Shown: positions 40,901 through 49,900 of the stretch, one piece after another
Numbering within the stretch: position 1 is the stretch's first letter
Layout of the letters: every line of letters starts with the position of its first letter
From: Mactromeris polynyma
Taxonomy: Eukaryota > Mollusca > Bivalvia > Venerida > Mactridae
Direction of reading: 5' to 3'
DNA: 64,000 nt
Assembly: GCA_032209605.1 (NCBI GenBank)
Contig: JASFXZ010000033.1
Span: forward strand, 3,837,001 to 3,901,000
The notes under the pieces: generated by a model
What the model saw: the letters and a program-made list of their open reading frames with translations, nothing else
Told to the model about the DNA's origin: nothing
Databases searched by the model: none
Position numbers and translations under genes: made by a program

Positions 40901-43900
40901 TTAGGACTGGTCGAAAAATCGGATCCAAACATATCTTGAAGCTGGCCTATTTGTTTTGAATGCTATCATTATGGGAGAGACTTTGGGATCACCTATGATG
41001 GCTGCTGGGCCTAGCTATGTCAGCTTTCTAACTTGAAAATATTTTTTATGGGATCTTCACTAATCTTGGTCACAATATGTGAAGGCTAATTATCTTGTAA
41101 AAGTTTGACAGTGGCCCTTGAAATCTTGACAGGCATATTTTGTGACAATTTGGTACTTGTGTTTGCAGACGATGATGTGCTGTCTGATAAAATACTGCTT
41201 CTACACTTCAAAATGTGCTTCAAATGATTCAACATGCAAATAAATGAATTCATGAGATATCAGTACATTTACATAGATCCAAGTTTTTTAATGACTAGTG
41301 CTCAGATTATTGTTTGCCATTTGAAAACCTCCATTATTTGATGCTTTGTACAAATAAATGAAATGGGATTTTTCAAATGACAGCCAATTATATGTATGGA
41401 TTATTTCACTAAGATCAACTCTTTCTTTATGTTCAGTATTTTAATCAGCGGCGATTGAATGCTTCGGAGTGGTATGAAGATATGAAAGATTTTTGTTTGT
41501 TGTGGAACGATGTAAAACTGTATTGATTTTTAAATGGTTTTAATTGTGTTTCCTTGTAAGCTATTTTTATTAGATTGTATGTGATAAGGCCATCTGTAGA
41601 TGGTATTTATCTGTCCATTTGGAATCATATGTGATGACCACCACATTGGGCTTATAGATTGATTGATATATTTATAGGAAGGCAGGGAGGGAGGATGAGA
41701 GGATGGAAGATCAGAGAAAGGGGGTATAAGAGAGAGGAGAAGATTGAGGGAAGGTCAGATGGAGAGAGAGAGGGAGGGAAGGTTAGATGTATGAAAGGAA
41801 GAAAGGTCAGAGGGAGGGAGGGATGAAAGGTCAGAGGAGGGAGGGATGAAAGGTCAGATGGAGGGAGGGATGAAAGGTCAGATGGAGAGAGAGTGGGAGG
41901 GAAGGTTAGATGTATGAAAGGAAGAAAGGTCAGAGGGAGGGATGAAAGGTCAGAGGAGGGAGGGGTGAAAGGTCAGATGGAGGGAGGGATGAAAGGTCAG
42001 ATGGAGAGAGAGAGGAGGGAAGGTTAGATGTATGAAAGGAAGAAAGGTCAGAGGGAGGGAGGGATGAAAGGAAGACAGGTCAGAGAGAGGGAGGGATGAA
42101 AGGAAGAAAGGTCAGAGGGATGAAAGGAAGAAAGGTCAGAGGGATGAAAGGAAGAAAGGTCAGAGGGAGGGTTGAAAGGAAGAAAGGTCAGAGGGAGGGA
42201 GGGATGAAAGGAAGAAAGGTCAGAGGGAGGGAGGGATGAAAGGAAGAAAGGTCAGAGGGAGGGAGGGATGAAAGGAAGAAAGGTCAGAGGGAGGGTTGAA
42301 AGGAAGAAAGGTCAGAGGGAGGGATGAACGGAAGAAAGGTCAGAGGGAGGGAAGGAAAGAAGTTCAGAGAAAGGGAGGGAATGGAGGTCAGATAGAGGTG
42401 GGACCGAAGGTCAAAGGGAGGGTTAGGGAAGTCCGAGAGAGGGAGGAAGGTTGGAGCGAGGGATGGCCTGTGAGGGAGAAGGAAAGAATTAAACAGGGAG
42501 AAACTTGGGAATTCTGAAAAAATGTAGGGTTTTTGCCTTGAATATAGAAATAAATCTGTATTTTATGGAAGAATGATGGATTATGATTGAATCTTGTGTC
42601 ATTAGTAATGAAAAGTAAAGTTGTTGGGATGACAATAAAATGTTTACTATTGTACAAACTATTGTGTCTCAGTTTTGTTGTAGAGCTACGAGCATTGACA
42701 GTGATTATGCAAAGAACCCAACCTAAATAATATTGAAGTAATAAATAAGTAAAAATATTGATTTTTAAGATAAAAAAATATGAAATGCATATTCTAATGC
42801 CTTGTCAAATTTGTTTTATTCAAAGTACAGACACTTTCTACAATACATTATTGATTGGCATGATATTTAATCCATTTTTTATCGTTAAAAGCCTGTCAGC
42901 ATTTCTAGTAGGAGTGTCCAAATCTCACCTGTATATGATTAAGCTACTTCTAATGATAAATATATCCTCAAAAGCTGATAAAAGGTATTAGGCCCTAACA
43001 TATGCAATATCCTGACATTAAAATGTAATTTTATCATTCTCCATAGCTTTTTCTATGAGAGAATAATGTAAAAATAATTTGATATATCAATGATGAATAC
43101 ATGCAGAATAGCAGGAAACTGGTGGATGTTAGGTTGACAAGGAAATCAGTTTCGAATTGTGTTTTACATGGATATGCAATGATAAGGCCATCCACAGGCT
43201 GTCAAGTGGGCCCTACTTTTCCTACATTTCCTACTTTTCCCTACTTTTTTACCTTTTCCCTACTTTCTTGAAAGAGCCCTACTAACCCTACTTGTTAAAC
43301 TATTTATTTCACCTGCATGAAGCACAGAGGTCTAATCATGGAGAATGTACAGTGCGGTGACAGTGTACCATTTTTGATATTCCGAAAGTAATGTCTACAT
43401 GATTGTCACCTTCTGTAAATAAAGATATTATTATTATCCCTACTATCTCTACTGTTAGGCAATAAAATCCAACAATTCTACCATCTCAATATTTTTGCCT
43501 CTACAGCATTATATTGATGTCTAAGAATCTAAAAAATATCCTCTAAATCCACCTATATATCTATCAATATCTGTAAGTAGGGGCAACGTGATTTGTTTTT
43601 TTAATTTGGCAGAAAGAGGAAGAAATGATGGGGTAATGTATGATAATTTCACGAATTTGATAATGTCGTGAAAATTATCAGCTAGCACAATTTTCCTTGA
43701 TCACAGAAGTCCAATGTCATATTTGTTATTACTAGACAATAAAAGTACTCATTTCAGCAATTTGAAACTTTTCTACTAATGAAAATGTCGGCAATTGCAG
43801 ATTTGCACACTTTTTGACTCGTAAAATGGCTACTTTTACATTAGTTTGGGGTGACAGTATGTTTTGTGTAATGACCTACGTAAGTTCTAGTGGGGAGGCA

Positions 43901-46900
43901 TAGTGATCAGCAGTAGAATGCCAGGCTTCTGACCTGAAGGTTGTGAGTTCGAGCCGTCAACTCCACAATCTCTCAAATAGGGGCAAGTATTGGTTAATAA
44001 CCCAGGAAGCAGTCATCCAGAGTGTTTAGTGCAAGTTGTAAGTACTTGTTTCACACTCAATGCAAAATAAATAAGTTTCAAATAAGTTAATAATCTTAAG
44101 TTCTAATATCTAATTTACTATATTCTATATATGACTCTTGCATTGAGGTAAGATTTGTTTTTATTTTATGCTTTCCAGTGGTTTATAGAGATTTATCAGT
44201 GGAATAAAAATTGGTATTTTCACTGTTTCAAACAGTGAAAATAACACAAATTTTGATATTTCTTACTGTTTCGATTTTTGGGACTATTTTTTACCCCACT
44301 GGTAACCCCAACAGGGAAATCAGTGTAGAAACTAAATTGAATTGCCTCCCTTTGTATTGAAATGAGATGACCTCTCTTTTGTACATGTACTAGAAAACCA
44401 TGACGTCATCATCCGGTATATTTGTTGACATTTCGAAGTAAGATGCGGTTGTTTTCCGCTTGTATTTCACATAATTTCAAACAAATGAATGTTCTTTATA
44501 TAAATTTATTTACATAGCGATATCTTGCCATGCGGATATTTTGATTTAAGTGCCTGTAACGTCGAAAACTAAAGCTACTTTATTTTTCGTCTGCAACATT
44601 TAGTAATATATATATAGCTCTAGTTAACATGGCACAGCTATTTTCACGGAAACGTCAATTTCAACCACACGGAATCTAGATCAATGGGACTCTCCCAAAT
44701 GGTCAACAATTCGAATGTACAAAACCTGAGGTATTATGTATCTGAGAAGCGTAGCCACGCGAAGAAACCCCTCTCGCCAGACCATTCAAGACAGTTCGTG
44801 TCATCTCTGACAGTGTCAGTGACGGTTATTCATGTGCAAAACTCGTCAGTTACTACAGACTGTTTAAAAGCGTTCTCCAGATTTCAAAGTTCTTTGTTAA
44901 CAAGTTATTTCCATCTTTACGTGTTGTCAATTTCATTTCCAACATGGCGTCCGCTTTGATCATTTATCGATGTGCAATGAATTTTGCTACGCCATAATTT
45001 GTTGCATAATTTCGAACAAACATTTTAATTTAATAAACATTATAATTTAATGTGAAACAATAATTAAATTGTCTCAATATTTCTTATCAAATTGTTGTTT
45101 TATCTACGTTTTCAATGCTGTATAGTTTAATAAATTGGTAGAGTTCGCACTATTTTGTCAGCGGTTGTGCTCAAAATCTATATGGTTGTAAACCGGCTAC
45201 AGAGGCACCGTACAGGGTAGTAAATGAGACGCTAGAGTAGTTATTGGTCAACATAATGTTTAAAAAGCATAAAATAAAAAGAATATTAGTTGATTCCGAT
45301 ACGCCACTTGTGAAAATGAAAATATACTTTTCTTTTGACCACGAGTGAAATAAAATTCGATATTCCATCGAAATCAACAAATATCCTCTATATATTTTCA
45401 GTTATTTCTACAGTTGCTCATCATTACTACAGGGAATTATAACTTCTTCAACCTTCTCACCATTGCTCTGTGTATCCCCCTGCTGGATGATCAGTTCCTA
45501 GGATATCCACAGAAAAGTAAGCATGGCCTTAATCATTGATTATATTACACGCCTAAAATGTCTGTGTTTATTGGAATTCATGTACTATTTTGAGTGTGTG
45601 TTTTATAACCTTTGCAACAGATTAAAGGTACAAGATTTGAGCGTCATTTTCACATTGAATGTCGATAGATGCATGCGTGTCAACTTTTCATTTGATTTTT
45701 ACCAGAATTTATAAAATTTTCATTGTGCTTACATTTTAGAAGTTACTCAGATCACACTACCTGGAAATGTCTTCTATAATGACACGTACAGAGTCGATGG
45801 TTATATAACTTAAAATTGATTTCTAAGCTTAAATCTCATACTAAAAGCTGTTGGTCTGTGCAAAAAATTGGTTTCCAATCAAGAGCAAATGGATTGAATT
45901 CATAAAATACAGATCAAGTTTGATCCACCAAGTCTTGGAAGAGTTAGGGCTCTTAATTGACTCTGTGTCCAATCAGTAATGCTTGATACGCCCATAGCAG
46001 GTTCATCTGTCTCCTGTAGACACATAAAGGTCTAATTAAATGTTCTACTTATTAATGGTAAGATTATGAAATTTATTGCTATATATTCCATATTTAGCAT
46101 AATTAATCTGATTGATCTTTCATATCATATAAAAAAAATTCGACCAAAATTATTCCAGAAAGAAAATGAACATTATTCCAGGAAACTGACCTTGAGTTCC
46201 ATCAGCAAGACGTATTTTATGTCAATGTTTCTATTTCTTTACTGGTTTTCCTAATGTGATTACTCATATAAATATTTCCACACTCAACTTGTATTAAATG
46301 CATGATTTTTGCTTACTTTTACAGAGTCTTCATCCAGTAATGGCAGTATTGTGAACAAGATTGCATGTTTGCTTGCATTTGGTTACCTTGGTTTCCAGAC
46401 TGTCAAACAGTTTGGATTGGTGCTTACAGATTCGTTCACAATTGAATCCAAAGTTTGTAAGTAAAGCTATCCTTAGATATAGTTTGTTTGACTAACCCCT
46501 CCTGACCTATAGATCTTGACTTGAATCTTATCTCTTCTGTGCATTTTTCCTGTCAAAAAATCAAAGCAAAAAATCGAAATACCAACCCATCCAAAAATGA
46601 TGGGTAGACATACAGCATCTAATTGCACTAATTGATACAGTTTTTGAAGAGATGTCGTTTTTTAAGAGAGGACTACATTGTCTGACTGACAGGTTTCAGT
46701 AATTTTCAATTATATTTATATGTACTATATTACCAAATAATTATTTTGTCTATATAAAATACATTTGTAATGGATTGTATTACAATTGTTTTAAATTCAG
46801 CATTTTCTGAGAAAGATTTCGACAGATTTCTGGGCGTTGTTGTTCCATGGACAATCTACTTTGGGGCCTTCTCGTTTGCCTTTGAAGTGTTGGTAGCCCT

Positions 46901-49900
46901 GGTCAGGTAGGTGGTGTTTTCTCTCCATGTCTGGACACAGATGTACAGTTTTATGTTTGTATCAATTGTGCACAACAAAATAAATTACTTTTAAAAAAAA
47001 TTTGTATATGAATGTGATTTTATCATAGTACATAATGAGCTAAAGTAAATGTTGCATTGTTTGAATCAAAATTTTATAATTATACTAATTTCATGAATCC
47101 TACTGTTCTACCTATTTCAATGTGTGTCCTATATCCTCGACACCCCGATCGGCGCCTCCCTAAGCTTTGTCTGCGAATCAGAACTTATAAATACTCGATA
47201 TACGGTATAATTAATGGATTTGTCGATTACTCACATCCAATTTCAATCAATCGGTGAAGAGATGCGACAATATTAAGAAAGCATTTATCCAAAAACAGTC
47301 AAAAAGCAGACACAACGAAAAATAACTTGCCGCCATTTTGTGAACCTAACTCTGCCTACTGTGTGACGTCATCAAGTAGTGACAAAATTAACACACATAT
47401 CAAGGATAAACATTGCAGACGTGCTGCTCTCGGCATTTTTTCACCGAGTTACCAGTTTAATAGGGACATTACAATGGATTTTATTTGGTATTAAGAAAAA
47501 ACATGTAAAAGTATGCCATGAAGGTATAAATGTTTATAATAACCTGTTTTGGGCGCATTTTGACTCGTTTTTTGGTTTTACACACTAACTATGATGACAT
47601 CATTATTTTCCCACGGTTTGGGTCATGTACCATCAAAACTCGCGAGACAACAAGAAAAACAAAGATGGCGGCGCAGTTGGGGGAGGGGCGCAGTTAGGGG
47701 GTTCGAAAATACATGTAGTTACTTCATATCAAAGGGGGACTACTCTGCTTTGTTGATCTGTAGTTTTCAATATGGTACAATATTGTTCGTGTATTGCAGA
47801 TGTTTCACGGAGGTTAAAGGTGTACTATGGAAGAACTGGGCAGCCATACAATGTGTATTCTTCACCATGTTAGCAGCTAGTGTGTTTGCTATCAGCTTGG
47901 TATGAACTTAAAAATGCTTATTGTCTTAAATATCCTGCGTTATATTGTAGGAAATAAAATTTAATAAAATAAGAATATTCAGGGGTTCCACTACAGGTTA
48001 AATCTCAAGGGTTGTTTTGATAATTTTTGACCAGATTTTACTATTTTATAGCCAAATTACCTATAATTTAGTAAAAAACTGACCCTTCAGCCAGAATCCA
48101 GAGGGTCAGAATGTGGCTTTTTGGAAATTCCAGGCGTCAAAGGGTCAACTTCAGGGTCAAATGGATGCCCTGATATTGTATAAAATGAATAGTACATCTG
48201 TTGATTTCTTTTTGGCATTTTTAGATAATACATGTACATTGATATAAGTGAAAACGTACATGTACATTGATAAAAGTGAAAACGTACATGTATATTGATA
48301 GTGAAAACGTGATTTACAACAAAGGCATGATGATGAATATTCATCTAGCATTTTTTCTTTCAAATAATGGCCACACATATTTTTGAATGTTACAGTTTTG
48401 ATGAACAGTTTCAACTTGTGTCTTGTGTTACATCTTTAATATCTAGAGAAGTAATACTTAGATCTCAGTAACTGTCTTGTTATTTTTAGGTACTCGTTTA
48501 TGCTCCAGTATGCATTTTGTACACATTAAAAAATAGTCCCATTATCATTCTCTATGTATGAATACAGGTACCATATTCAAGCCTCCACAAAGAAGGACAG
48601 AAAGTAGTTCCTCCTCAAGCCAAAGCTCTTCACTCTCGACTGTCTGCTTTCCATTTAACCAGTTCATATGGATTATTCAGAAGGTAAATAATTGACTTAT
48701 TATCATTGTTTTAACACTTCTTGTGAAAGAATTTGCTACAGCGTATTTTGTGTCCACCACCTAACCTCTGTCGTATGAGCATCTGCCATTTTGAAGGTCT
48801 TGAGTTCAAAATTCAGTTTTCCAGTTGCTTGTGGACAAACAAATTAGTGATGATTCAAAATGAATCATGATTGATCACCTTGAGTTTACTGAAGTGCTGT
48901 TGAAAAATGGAATTTCACCCTCTCCCCACATGTACAGGCATTAATGTTGTTTATGTTGTAAATATTAGACATCATTGCTTTAAAATACAATGTGGGTTGT
49001 AGTTCAGTTATTGTCCATACAATACCAGCAGCAATTGTTAAATCATTCCAAAATAATTATAATTTAATGGTTGGTAATATATAATCATTAACTCTATATT
49101 AAACAACTTACTTAATTTCTGCAATAGCTGAAGAAAAACTATGTGATATAATTTTGCTTGTACTTTGTTTGATTTTGTAGAATGACTGGGGTCGGAGGTC
49201 GTCCAGAGGTCGTCGTTGAAGGAAGTAACGCTCTAGATTCTGGTTGGAGGGAGTACGAGTTCTATTATAAACCTGGTAATCTTAACAGAAGGCCACCAGT
49301 TGTTGGTAAGTTTGTAGATCAGTTCCTGGATGGAAGATAACATACCATTTATATACCCCACAGAGGGACATATAGTAATCACACTGTCCGTCTGTGCACT
49401 AGTTACATTTATAGTGTGTTAGTGGTCCATCTGTCAGTCTGATTCAATTTGTTTCTTAACTATAATTTTTTGAACGATTCCAATGGAAGTTAACACTTGT
49501 GTCTTGCATGATGAGGTGTGTCGCATTCAAGAGTTCGGTCTGTACCACCAAGGTCAAGGTCACAGTTAAGAGCAATCATTTTTGGTAGTATTTCTCTCTT
49601 ACTATGAAAAACTTTTTTAGGTCATCAGTCAAACTAAGTTTTAAATAAATCACAAAAGCTATAAGTTTTGAAGTTAAAGCAAAATAAACTTGTAAGTACA
49701 TAGACTTATCCACTGTCACCCTATTTCCTAGTTGAGTGATCTTCAAATTGTAGTATTAACTCCAGGTCAGTTAATGGACCTGACAAACCTCCCTAGATTC
49801 CCCACCTTGTGTGTGTCCCCTGGTCCATTTGTGTCCCTCCCTGTGTGTGCCCCCTGTTTGCCTAGATATGTCTAGGGAAGTTCTGATTGGTCAATGTGGC

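Noticed and set aside
43889..44105. True tRNA gene
   Set aside because: B-box-like sequence is present, but no complete cloverleaf is evident, and the AAATAAATAAG tail and dispersed copies indicate a SINE.
44684..44959. 91-aa plus frame as a gene
   Set aside because: No recognised domain, no exon partner; noted only as part of a promoter-like or mobile segment.
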